A stretch of 28,158 bases of DNA from an uncultured Cytophagaceae bacterium (lineage in GTDB: Bacteria > Bacteroidota > Bacteroidia > Cytophagales > Microscillaceae), in the NCBI GenBank assembly GCA_937899305.1, contig CALDJV010000486.1, positions 1 to 28,158 on the forward strand. Reading direction: 5' to 3'. Positions 15,065 through 22,275 of the stretch are shown piece after piece. A program made the translations under genes and the position numbers. The stretch's first letter is position 1. Each line of letters starts with the position of its first letter. The notes below the pieces were generated by a model. The model was not told where the DNA came from. It was given only the letters and a program-made list of their open reading frames with translations, and made no database searches.

Positions 15065-17149
15065 TTATTTATTTTCAGTATCAGAATTATCGCCATTTTC
15101 GTCATTTCCTTTGTCTTGAATGGCTGAATTCACAATTTTTTCTTCCTCTTTGTCATCCTTATCATGTTGACCATTTACATGCTTGGTAAATGCCTGATAA
15201 GAAGTGTCATTATCAAAAGGACGCTGACCAATCAAACGTTCCAAATCGCCTTGGAATATAATCTCTTTTGATAGCAACTCTTGGGCAATGGTTTCGAGTT
15301 CCTCTCGCTTATCAGTCAACAAATCTTTGGTTCGATCATAACACTCCGCAATGAGGTTTCTGACCTCTTCATCGATGGTAGTAGCAGTGGCATCCGAATA
15401 TGGTTTGGTAAAGGAATAATCTGATGTTGACTTGGAATCATAAAAAGATACATTTCCGATCTTATCATTCATTCCATACATCGTTACAATACCATAAGCC
15501 ATTTTGGTAATGCGCTCTAGATCGCTCAATGCTCCTGTAGAAACTCGGCCAAAAACAATGTCTTCGGCAGCTCTACCTCCTAGAGTCATACACATTTCGT
15601 CCATCAATTGCTCTTTGGTGTGCAAGAATTGCTCACGGGGTAAATACTGGGCATAACCCAAAGCCGCAATTCCTCGAGGTACAATACTTACCTTTACCAA
15701 AGGATCGGCATGCTCTAAGAACCAGCCCGACACTGCGTGACCTGCTTCGTGATAAGCCACGATTTTTTTCTCACTTGGAGAAATTAATTTATTTTTCTTT
15801 TCAAGCCCTCCAATCACACGATCAATCGCATCTTGGAAATCTTGCATATCTACCGATTTCTTATCTTTACGAGCGGCAATCAAAGCACTTTCATTACAGA
15901 CGTTGGCAATTTCAGCCCCCGCAAAACCAGGAGTTTGAGCCGCCAGTTTTTTTGAATCTACATCGTTCGCCAATTTCAACGGCTTAAGATGTACTTTGAA
16001 TATTGCCTCTCTACCAATAATATCTGGTTTGTCAATAGACACCTGACGATCAAAACGTCCTGGGCGCATCAAAGCCGAATCCAACACATCAGGGCGGTTG
16101 GTTGCGGCCAAAATAATGACTCCTGAATCAGTAGAAAAACCATCCATCTCTACCAAAAGAGAGTTCAATGTATTTTCACGTTCATCGTTTGAACCTGGCA
16201 TTTGGCCTCTCCCTCGAGAACGGCCAATGGCATCGATTTCATCAATAAATACAATACAGGGCGCTTTTTCTTTGGCTTGTTTGAACAAATCACGTACTCG
16301 AGCCGCTCCTACTCCTACAAACATCTCTACGAAATCGGAACCAGATAAACTAAAGAAAGGAACACCCGCCTCGCCTGCCACGGCTTTGGCTAGTAATGTT
16401 TTACCAGTACCAGGAGAACCTACCAATAAGGCACCTTTAGGTATTTTACCACCCAAACTTGTATATTTAGAAGGGTGCTTCAAAAATTCAACAATTTCCT
16501 TTACCTCTTCTTTCGCTTCATCCAAACCAGCCACATCACCAAAGGTGATTTTCACTCGGTTTTCAGCATCAAACAAGGCTGCTCTTGACTTACCAATGTT
16601 AAAGATTTGTCCTCCAGGGCCACCACCTCCAGTCATCCGACGCATCAAGAACCACAAACCAAACAGCATTAAAAACAAGATGCCCCAATTAAAAATCAAA
16701 CCAGTAAAGTCTGACTTTTGCTCTGGTACATAACCAATTTTCTCGCTTTCGGTGATTTTCTTATTTTTAATCATTTCGTCTTGAACCGCGTCAAACCGTT
16801 CTACGAAATCTTTGGGATCCAAAATACTAAATTCGAAGTGAGGACCACGATTGGAACCAAGGGGCATTCTTTGATCTTTCAACAGATTGTTGTACTTCTT
16901 CAAAGAATCTTTTTTAATGGTTACCTCTACGGTTTCTTTATTTATCACTACGACTTTTGCTACATCACCATCTCGCAGTATGTTATCAAACTGTAGTTGA
17001 GTGATTTTCACAGCGGAGCTACTCTTGCTGAAATAAGCAATTCCTGCAATCAAAATAATGAGTACCGTTATTAACCAAAACTGGTAGCCTGATCGCTGCG
17101 GTGCCTTATTATTGGGAGCTTTCTTTTTTTGATTGTTATTCTTACTCAT
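15065..17149 (-). CDS. ftsH: ATP-dependent zinc metalloprotease FtsH
   Basis: A 694-residue membrane-bound AAA+ protease that unfolds and degrades membrane and short-lived cytosolic proteins. Two membrane segments, about 23-40 and 150-169, flank a periplasmic domain. The AAA module has Walker A G-S-P-G-T-G-K-T (244-251, with Ser where most have Pro), Walker B F-I-D-E-I-D (301-306) and an SRH block ending R-P-G-R-F-D-R (362-368). The zinc site is H-E-A-G-H (467-471). The C-terminal 40 residues are highly charged and low in complexity. Length and order are normal for the family. It is the second gene of the operon, 37 nt after rsfS. In Bacteroidota this order (rsfS-ftsH) is common, from general knowledge. 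Confidence 0.98.
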   Translation of the reverse strand: MSKNNNQKKKAPNNKAPQRSGYQFWLITVLIILIAGIAYFSKSSSAVKITQLQFDNILRDGDVAKVVVINKETVEVTIKKDSLKKYNNLLKDQRMPLGSNRGPHFEFSILDPKDFVERFDAVQDEMIKNKKITESEKIGYVPEQKSDFTGLIFNWGILFLMLFGLWFLMRRMTGGGGPGGQIFNIGKSRAALFDAENRVKITFGDVAGLDEAKEEVKEIVEFLKHPSKYTSLGGKIPKGALLVGSPGTGKTLLAKAVAGEAGVPFFSLSGSDFVEMFVGVGAARVRDLFKQAKEKAPCIVFIDEIDAIGRSRGRGQMPGSNDERENTLNSLLVEMDGFSTDSGVIILAATNRPDVLDSALMRPGRFDRQVSIDKPDIIGREAIFKVHLKPLKLANDVDSKKLAAQTPGFAGAEIANVCNESALIAARKDKKSVDMQDFQDAIDRVIGGLEKKNKLISPSEKKIVAYHEAGHAVSGWFLEHADPLVKVSIVPRGIAALGYAQYLPREQFLHTKEQLMDEMCMTLGGRAAEDIVFGRVSTGALSDLERITKMAYGIVTMYGMNDKIGNVSFYDSKSTSDYSFTKPYSDATATTIDEEVRNLIAECYDRTKDLLTDKREELETIAQELLSKEIIFQGDLERLIGQRPFDNDTSYQAFTKHVNGQHDKDDKEEEKIVNSAIQDKGNDENGDNSDTENK

Positions 17150-17186
17150 CTTTATCTATATCCTCATTAATTGGATAATAACTAAC

Positions 17187-17588
17187 TTAATAATTATAAA
17201 TATTGTTTGGATCATCGTCGGGGTTAATTTCTGTAACAACGGCATCCCCCCATAAATCTTCGAGTGCGTAGAAATCACGCCGGTCTTTTCGGAAGACGTG
17301 TGCCACCACATTGACGTAGTCCATCAAAATCCATTCCTTGTTATCTTTGCCTTCTTTATGCCAAGGATTCTCCTGAGTATGCTTATAAACCATTTCTTCT
17401 ATGGAATCACTGATTGCATCTACCTGATTTACAGTGTTTCCCGAGCATATAACAAAGTAATCTGCGATTGATTGTTTAATTTCTTTCAAATCAAGTACCA
17501 CCACATCAATCGCCTTCTTTTCCAACATCCCTTCTACAACAATTTTGCTTAATTCCTTAGAACTAAGCTGTACTTTAGTTATTTTCAT
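17187..17588 (-). CDS. rsfS: Ribosomal silencing factor RsfS/Iojap
   Basis: A 133-residue protein that binds ribosomal protein uL14 and blocks subunit joining when nutrients are short. The family pattern is clear: V-V-V-L-D-L-K (29-35), A-D-Y-F-V-I-C-S-G-N-T (42-52) with Q-V-D-A-I, E-G-K-D-N-K-E-W-I-L-M-D-Y (79-91), then V-V-A-H-V-F, R-R-D-F-Y-A-L-E and L-W-G-D-A. The C-terminus is Asp/Asn-rich and short. It is the first gene of the minus-strand operon, divergent from birA across a 39-nt gap. Confidence 0.95.
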   Translation of the reverse strand: MKITKVQLSSKELSKIVVEGMLEKKAIDVVVLDLKEIKQSIADYFVICSGNTVNQVDAISDSIEEMVYKHTQENPWHKEGKDNKEWILMDYVNVVAHVFRKDRRDFYALEDLWGDAVVTEINPDDDPNNIYNY

Positions 17589-17598
17589 GCTTTATAGT

Positions 17599-17606
17599 TA
17601 ATTTTG
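17599..17606 (+). promoter_or_regulatory. -7 promoter element before birA
   Basis: TAATTTTG at 17599-17606 fits TAnnTTTG and would start a transcript near 17613, leaving a leader of about 15 nt before the TTG start of birA. No TTG at -33 is seen. Confidence 0.35.
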
Positions 17607-17627
17607 CCCTAAAATTACAAAAAATAT

Positions 17628-18386
17628 TTGCATAACCTTATACTAGATACATTAATCATAGGCAAACCTGTCATACATCTGCCAACTTGTCACTCTACCA
17701 ATACTTACGCTCGCAATTTGGCAGCAAAAGAAAGGGTAATTGAGGGAACCGTAATTATTACAACAGAGCAAACTGCGGGGCGTGGGCAAATGGGGAATAG
17801 TTGGGAATCGGAGCCTTATCAAAATTTTACCTTATCGGTTATATTACGTCCAACTTTTTTAAAAGTCAGTGACCAATTTTATATAAATGTAGCCATTTCG
17901 TTAGGTATATACAATTTTTTACATGAATATTTGGGAGACGCCCTCAAAATAAAATGGCCCAATGACATTCTTTGTGACCACTATAAATTAGGGGGAATTC
18001 TCATTGAAAATATGCTCAAAGGAAAGCACATTGACTATACTATAGTAGGTATGGGCTTAAACATCAATCAGCAACATTTCAAAGCAGCTCCCCGAGCCTC
18101 CTCGTTAAAACTACTCACGGGTATGCACCATCACCTAGAAGCATTGTTACCTAAGTTGTTGAAAAGCTTGGATGAAGTGTACCTGAGACTACGCCAAAAT
18201 CAACTGGAAACGCTAAAAAAAGAATACATCGAGCGTTTATTTAGGTGGCAAGAGAAATATACCTTCAAAACTGACGTTTTATTTGAAGGTAAAATTGTGG
18301 GCTTGGATCAATTTGGAAGATTAGAAGTAGAAAGCAAAGACGGCATTCGGGCATACAATTTCAAAGAAATAGAGTTTATTTATTAA
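17628..18386 (+). CDS. birA: Biotin--[acetyl-CoA-carboxylase] ligase
   Basis: A 252-residue enzyme that activates biotin to biotinyl-5'-AMP and attaches it to a lysine of carboxylase carrier proteins. Motifs: S-T-N-T-Y-A (23-28), G-R-G-Q-M-G-N (51-57, adenylate-binding loop), K-W-P-N-D-I (109-114), G-G-I-L-I-E-N (122-128) and G-M-G-L-N-I-N (141-147). The C-terminal 50 residues form the small SH3-like domain. There is no N-terminal helix-turn-helix, so it is a class I ligase without a repressor role. The only good start is a TTG at 17628; the first ATG in frame would cut into the catalytic loop at residue 55. Divergent from rsfS. Confidence 0.92.
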   Translation: MHNLILDTLIIGKPVIHLPTCHSTNTYARNLAAKERVIEGTVIITTEQTAGRGQMGNSWESEPYQNFTLSVILRPTFLKVSDQFYINVAISLGIYNFLHEYLGDALKIKWPNDILCDHYKLGGILIENMLKGKHIDYTIVGMGLNINQQHFKAAPRASSLKLLTGMHHHLEALLPKLLKSLDEVYLRLRQNQLETLKKEYIERLFRWQEKYTFKTDVLFEGKIVGLDQFGRLEVESKDGIRAYNFKEIEFIY

Positions 18387-18490
18387 CTCAATCACATTTC
18401 GTTGTTAAATTGTTTTATGTTTGTTATTGAAGCTTGTTTAAAATTCATCAATCAGGCCTTTTACGAGCCTTTTCTGATTATATGTTGCTA

Positions 18491-18663
18491 AGTAATACAT
18501 TCGCAATAACTGTCTGTTTTTCTCTACTGCCTGAACTGCTGGATTTCGTTATTTTTATTGTCCATAGCCCTGCTATGAACGCAAAATTTATCCTGTAAGG
18601 AACTCTGAGATCCAACAATTCATGCATATGACCAAATCGAACACTTATTTTGAAAGCGTTACT
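18491..18663. repeat. Fold-back element, type II copy A (173 bp)
   Basis: Imperfect inverted ends (AGTAATACATTC at 18491-18502; the other end finishes GCGTTACT at 18663) and a central hairpin CATAGC-CCT-GCTATG at 18563-18577. It shares an identical 30-bp block (18580-18609) with the copy at 20987-21163, and also TTCGCAATAACTG (18500-18512) and a similar stretch ending near 18653. No coding capacity. The flanking parts of 18387-18779 are AT-rich and show no gene. Confidence 0.75.
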
Positions 18664-18779
18664 AAACACAAAACAAGCAATGAAAAACCAAAACACACCA
18701 AACGCTCGGTTTGACCTTAAAACAGGCGTCTTTGGGAAATACTGAACATCAGTTAGATAATCAAAAATAATCAATTCTT

Positions 18780-19847
18780 ATGTTAAAAAGGTGTACAATA
18801 TTCATCATGGTGTTGCTTGCGCTGGGTGAAACCAACGCGCAAGATGTCCAATTCTCACAATACTATGCCGCTCCTCTTTACATCAATCCGGCGTTTGCGG
18901 GCTCCGATCACACCTCACGCCTGGTACTCAACTATCGACGCCAGTGGAATGGTTTGGAGGCTTCTTTCAATACTTATTCAGGCTCTTTTGACCATTACTT
19001 CGAGGAATTCAATAGTGGGATAGGTCTTATTTATACTTATGATCAAATTAGTAATGGAGGAGCCACTACTCAAGACATTGGTCTACAATACGCTTATGAA
19101 ATGGATTTGGGCGAATGGTGGTTGTTTGGTGCACAAATGCCTAGCATGCTCCGAATGGGGTTGCAAGGATCCTATATATTAAGGAGTAATCTCTCAGGAT
19201 TGGCGTTTGGAGATCAGTTTGACAACGACAATGGATTGGTCAATGGAGCCAGTATTGACCCAGCAGCCGAGGTAAATGGAGTAAATTATGCCAATGTAGC
19301 CGCGGGAGCTTTGTTGTACGATGAATCTTTCTGGATAGGTTTTTCGGCCCATAACCTTACCCGTCCTAACCAAAGTTTCTTACCGGATGTCAATGGAAAA
19401 TCCAGGCTCCCTATTCGCTATACTTTACAGGCGGGAGTCAAAATTCCTTTGGGTGAATCGGACAATTGGCGGGACAAATACCGACCAGGATACAAAGAAA
19501 TGAGCATCACCCCTACTTTTCTCTATAAACACCAAGGAGGGTTTGATCAATTAGATGTAGGACTTTACTGGACTTATTCACCATTTACTATAGGTGCATT
19601 CTACCGTGGCTTGCCCATCAAAAAAATAGATCAGTTGGTTTCTAACAATGAAGCGCTGATTGCAATGGCTGGTGTTCGCCTCAAAAACTTTTCTTTGGGA
19701 TACAGCTATGATTTTACCGTCTCTAAACTTACCAATGGGGCTACCTCAGGAGTACATGAAATTTCGCTCCGAATCAATTTTGTAAACAAGGAAAAGTGGG
19801 GCGTAAGACAGAAGAAAAGCGGTGGATTGCCTTGTCCTAGTTTGTAG
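18780..19847 (+). CDS. PorP/SprF-family type IX secretion outer-membrane protein
   Basis: A 355-residue outer-membrane protein of the PorP/SprF family, which works with the type IX secretion system and gliding motility of Bacteroidota; SprF-type members help one large adhesin through. Residues 1-20 are a signal peptide (cleavage near A20-Q21). The mature start D-V-Q-F-S-Q-Y-Y (22-29) and the A-P-L-Y-I-N-P-A-F-A-G (31-41) block are the hallmark of the family. Alternating strands, aromatic girdle residues and G-x-Y/F repeats through the rest fit a 14-stranded barrel. It ends with an unusual basic tail followed by L-P-C-P-S-L. No adhesin gene or other gliding gene adjoins it, so its client is unknown. 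Start: ATG 18780. Confidence 0.93.
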   Translation: MLKRCTIFIMVLLALGETNAQDVQFSQYYAAPLYINPAFAGSDHTSRLVLNYRRQWNGLEASFNTYSGSFDHYFEEFNSGIGLIYTYDQISNGGATTQDIGLQYAYEMDLGEWWLFGAQMPSMLRMGLQGSYILRSNLSGLAFGDQFDNDNGLVNGASIDPAAEVNGVNYANVAAGALLYDESFWIGFSAHNLTRPNQSFLPDVNGKSRLPIRYTLQAGVKIPLGESDNWRDKYRPGYKEMSITPTFLYKHQGGFDQLDVGLYWTYSPFTIGAFYRGLPIKKIDQLVSNNEALIAMAGVRLKNFSLGYSYDFTVSKLTNGATSGVHEISLRINFVNKEKWGVRQKKSGGLPCPSL

Positions 19848-19876
19848 TTTTCTTTAGTTGGTAGATCATAGTTAGG

Positions 19877-19992
19877 AGTTGGTAGTTTTTGCTATAAAGT
19901 CCATAGTCGATGGTCAATAGTTTTTTAGTTGGTAGTTTGGAGTCAGTAGTTGGTAGTTTTTGCTATAAAGTCCATAGGCGATGGTCAATAGT
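19877..19992 (+). repeat. Two direct copies of a 45-bp unit, 71 bp apart
   Basis: The unit at 19877-19921 recurs at 19948-19992, with only one base different in 45. Shorter GTTGGTAG and CCATAG fragments occur between and around them (19850-20000). The surrounding stretch 19848-20092 holds no ORF. It looks like a local tandem duplication inside a simple AGT/GTTGGTAG-rich spacer. Confidence 0.8.
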
Positions 19993-20092
19993 CCATAGTA
20001 GCGCAAAGCGGTACAAACGAATCATCGCCTCACGCAACCTGAAGTAACGAACAATGCAGCAATGAGTCGTAGGCGGAACAATATAATTAAAT

Positions 20093-20135
20093 AAAAAAAT
20101 CCCTGATTTAAACGATTTAAATCAGGGATTTTTTT
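20093..20135. terminator. Bidirectional terminator between convergent genes
   Basis: A perfect 15-bp stem (AATCCCTGATTTAAA and TTTAAATCAGGGATT) with A residues before and T residues after it. It serves the PorP-like gene on plus and the basic-protein gene on minus. Confidence 0.85.
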
Positions 20136-20154
20136 ATTCAATACTTGATGTTAT

Positions 20155-20889
20155 TTATTCATCATCAGTATCGTCTTCGCCAGTGGCGTCATTGTCCAGT
20201 TCTTCGTCGGTGATGTCATCATCAACATCTTCTCCTGCCTTACGTCTCTCGTCTCGTTTTTTTCTCCAAGCTTTGTACTTGGCCTTCTGGCTTGCATCAA
20301 AAATAGCTTTCAATCCTTGACGACGCGCCTTACGAATGGCCTTACGTTGGGTTTTAGCTGCTTCTTTAGTCACTTGATTTGATCGTCGACTGGCTCGTAC
20401 CTTGTTCAATTGTCTTTCGGCTTTTAGGTGTACTGCTTTTACCTTTGGCTTCTGTCCTGCTCTTAGATTCAAGGGGGCCACCAAGCGTCGAGTTTTTATT
20501 CGCGCTCTTTTTTTAGGTGACATTCTGCGAATTCTCCACCGTCGATATTTGTACTTTTGTTGGGTATTCAACGCTCCTCGGATAGCCGCATGGCGTGCCT
20601 TATTAATTGCAAGACGTCTTTCTTCAACTTGATTTTTGGTAAGACTTCCCGCTTGTCGATCAGTCCGTACTTTAGCCATTTCGTTTTCAGCCCTCAAGTG
20701 ACTATCCTTTATCTTAGTCACCTGACTTTCGCTGAGTGTCAAGGGCTTTATCAAGCGTTTGGTCTTAATTTCGGCACGCTGCTCTGCGTTTTTGCCTTTC
20801 AACTTTCCTTTGCCTCGTCTCTGAGCAAAGGCATCTGCTCCCAATATGGTGAGCAACATCAGCAGGGTAATAAAAGACTTTTTAGTCAT
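20155..20889 (-). CDS. Secreted basic protein with two Spy-like repeats and an acidic tail
   Basis: A 244-residue exported protein. Residues 1-22 are a signal peptide (D-A-F-A-Q). Two copies of a module of about 88 residues follow, at 36-122 and 126-212. In each the order is R-A-[ER]-I-K-T-[KR]-R-L, then P-L-[TN]-L, a V-K-x-x-H-L-[RK]-A-E helix, x-T-K, and a final Q-K-[YA]-K-Y-[RK]. The protein is extremely rich in Lys and Arg until 218, then ends in an Asp/Glu tail (219-244). It is a duplication of the design seen in the neighbouring gene at 21229-21690, and a distant relative of that at 12242-12673. The LTxxQ-type motif suggests a Spy/CpxP-like periplasmic helix bundle. Function unknown. 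Confidence 0.82.
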   Translation of the reverse strand: MTKKSFITLLMLLTILGADAFAQRRGKGKLKGKNAEQRAEIKTKRLIKPLTLSESQVTKIKDSHLRAENEMAKVRTDRQAGSLTKNQVEERRLAINKARHAAIRGALNTQQKYKYRRWRIRRMSPKKRARIKTRRLVAPLNLRAGQKPKVKAVHLKAERQLNKVRASRRSNQVTKEAAKTQRKAIRKARRQGLKAIFDASQKAKYKAWRKKRDERRKAGEDVDDDITDEELDNDATGEDDTDDE

Positions 20890-20986
20890 GATATTTAATT
20901 TTATTTTTAGTGATTAATAATTAATGTGTCCAAGGTAGACAAACCTCCTGCAATAAGGTTTAACCGGAGATTGAAAAAAATACGAT

Positions 20987-21163
20987 TTAGGAACGTGTTC
21001 GCAATAACTGACTGTTTTCGCTTCACTGCTCCTTGCTATACTTTGTTACTTTTCTTGGCCGTAGCTATGGCTACGCCCGCAAAATTTATCCTGTAAGGAA
21101 CTCTGAGGCCTAGCTTTAACTAGTTTTGCCAAAATCGGACACTTATTTTGAACATGTTCCTTA
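20987..21163. repeat. Fold-back element, type II copy B (177 bp)
   Basis: Inverted ends (TTAGGAACGTGTTC from 20987, GAACATGTTCC to 21160 and onward TTA) and a central hairpin CGTAGC-TATG-GCTACG at 21060-21075. The 30-bp block 21078-21107 is identical to 18580-18609. The first arm TTCGCAATAACTG (20998-21010) and the closing arm before 21152 also match copy A. No coding capacity. The remaining parts of 20890-21228 carry no gene. Confidence 0.78.
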
Positions 21164-21228
21164 ATAAAAAGGCTGCCTTGTTATTACAAAGCAGCCCTAA
21201 GTATGAATAAATATAACCAATTACTTAA

Positions 21229-21690
21229 TTATTTTCCATCATCATCTACGTCGTCGTCAGTATCGTCATCGGTATCATTCTTACCTTTGCGTTTTGCTCG
21301 ACGTGCTCTTTTTCTCTTTTTGCGGTTTTTCTTCCACTTTCGGTACTTTTTCTTTTGGTCGGCATCCAAATTAGACTTGATGCCTTGACGACGGGTCTTG
21401 TTGATTTCTTTGCGCTTGGCTTTGGCGTCTTCCTTGGTAATTTTACCAGACTTTTTATCCGCTCTTACAGTGGCCAACGCATTTTCAGCCGTCAAATTGA
21501 TTTCTTTGATTTTGGTTTGTTGGTCAGCCGTTAGTTTCAGCGGCTTCACCATACGTGTGGTCTTGATTTCCGCTCTTTCTTCTGGCGACTTGTTTTTCAT
21601 TTTGCGGCCTTTACGACCTTGTGCCATTACATTGCCCGCAAAAAAAGCAATTAATAAAACCAGAATAATTGAAGTTTTCTTATTCATCAT
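21229..21690 (-). CDS. Secreted basic Spy-like protein with an Asp-rich tail
   Basis: A 153-residue exported protein. Residues 1-24 are a signal peptide (V-M-A-Q). One helical module (36-120) shares its plan with each half of the protein at 20155-20889: R-A-E-I-K-T-T-R-M-V-K-P-L, then L-T-A-D-Q (53-57), K-E-I-N-K-T-R-R-Q-G and D-Q-K-K-K-Y-R-K-W-K. Residues 113-137 are nearly all Lys, Arg and Ala, and 138-151 are mostly Asp with Thr, a strong charge switch in one short tail. Either of two adjacent ATG codons (21690 or 21687) can be the start. Function unknown; a periplasmic chaperone or polyanion- or metal-binding role is possible. Confidence 0.82.
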   Translation of the reverse strand: MMNKKTSIILVLLIAFFAGNVMAQGRKGRKMKNKSPEERAEIKTTRMVKPLKLTADQQTKIKEINLTAENALATVRADKKSGKITKEDAKAKRKEINKTRRQGIKSNLDADQKKKYRKWKKNRKKRKRARRAKRKGKNDTDDDTDDDVDDDGK

Positions 21691-22275
21691 TTTTTGAAGT
21701 TTAGGTAAAAAATTGAATCAAATGGTGTTTTGTTAATTTACAAAAAATATTTCCGAAACTGTATACTTCAAGCTTATGAATTTGTGTGCTCATATCTAAC
21801 AAAATTGTATAATTCAACTATTTAGCAGTAACACACGGTGTAAATCAGTTCACTTTGGCAAACGGCAATTATCCTTGAACAGTCACAATTATTCGATGAA
21901 CATACCTGTAAAAACGACAAAACAACCGGAATCACAGAAGACTTACCTCTTCTGATATTACCCCAAAACAAGTAGTTAAAACCAAAACACAAAATTGCAC
22001 TTATCTAACAAACTATAGAAATAAGTAAATTTCAATTAGTAAAAAATAAGTAATTGGGAAAATAGGAAGGGGAATTTTTTGGGGATGATTTGAATATGTG
22101 GTTCGGTTGTTCAAAACCAAGATAATATAATGAAAAAAAACTGTTTAACCAATCAATTAACTACGCAAGAAATATAATTTTAGTATGTCGGAATACCATT
22201 TTTTGAATTACTGTTCTATCTTTGCGCCTTCAATGCTGTTTATATAGTAACATCGAAAAATAAAAAATATTTTCA
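21691..22275. other. Long AT-rich intergenic region before hppA
   Basis: A 585-base spacer between divergent genes. I see no ORF, repeat or structured RNA, apart from the -7 element close to hppA. Confidence 0.5.
22217..22224 (+). promoter_or_regulatory. -7 promoter element before hppA
   Basis: TATCTTTG at 22217-22224 fits TAnnTTTG and is followed by a leader of about 45 nt. A TTG occurs 11 nt upstream, too close for the usual -33 element. Confidence 0.45.

Noticed and set aside
16098..16733. A 211-codon plus-strand ORF
   Set aside because: Antisense to the well-supported ftsH gene; Pro/Ser-rich shadow composition.
18478..18774. A 98-codon minus-strand ORF upstream of the PorP-like gene
   Set aside because: It runs straight through the fold-back element; the reading frame is a by-product of the repeat.
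18491..21163. Fold-back repeats as ends of a composite transposon
   Set aside because: No transposase lies between them, they are in the same orientation by their conserved block, and the genes inside look resident.
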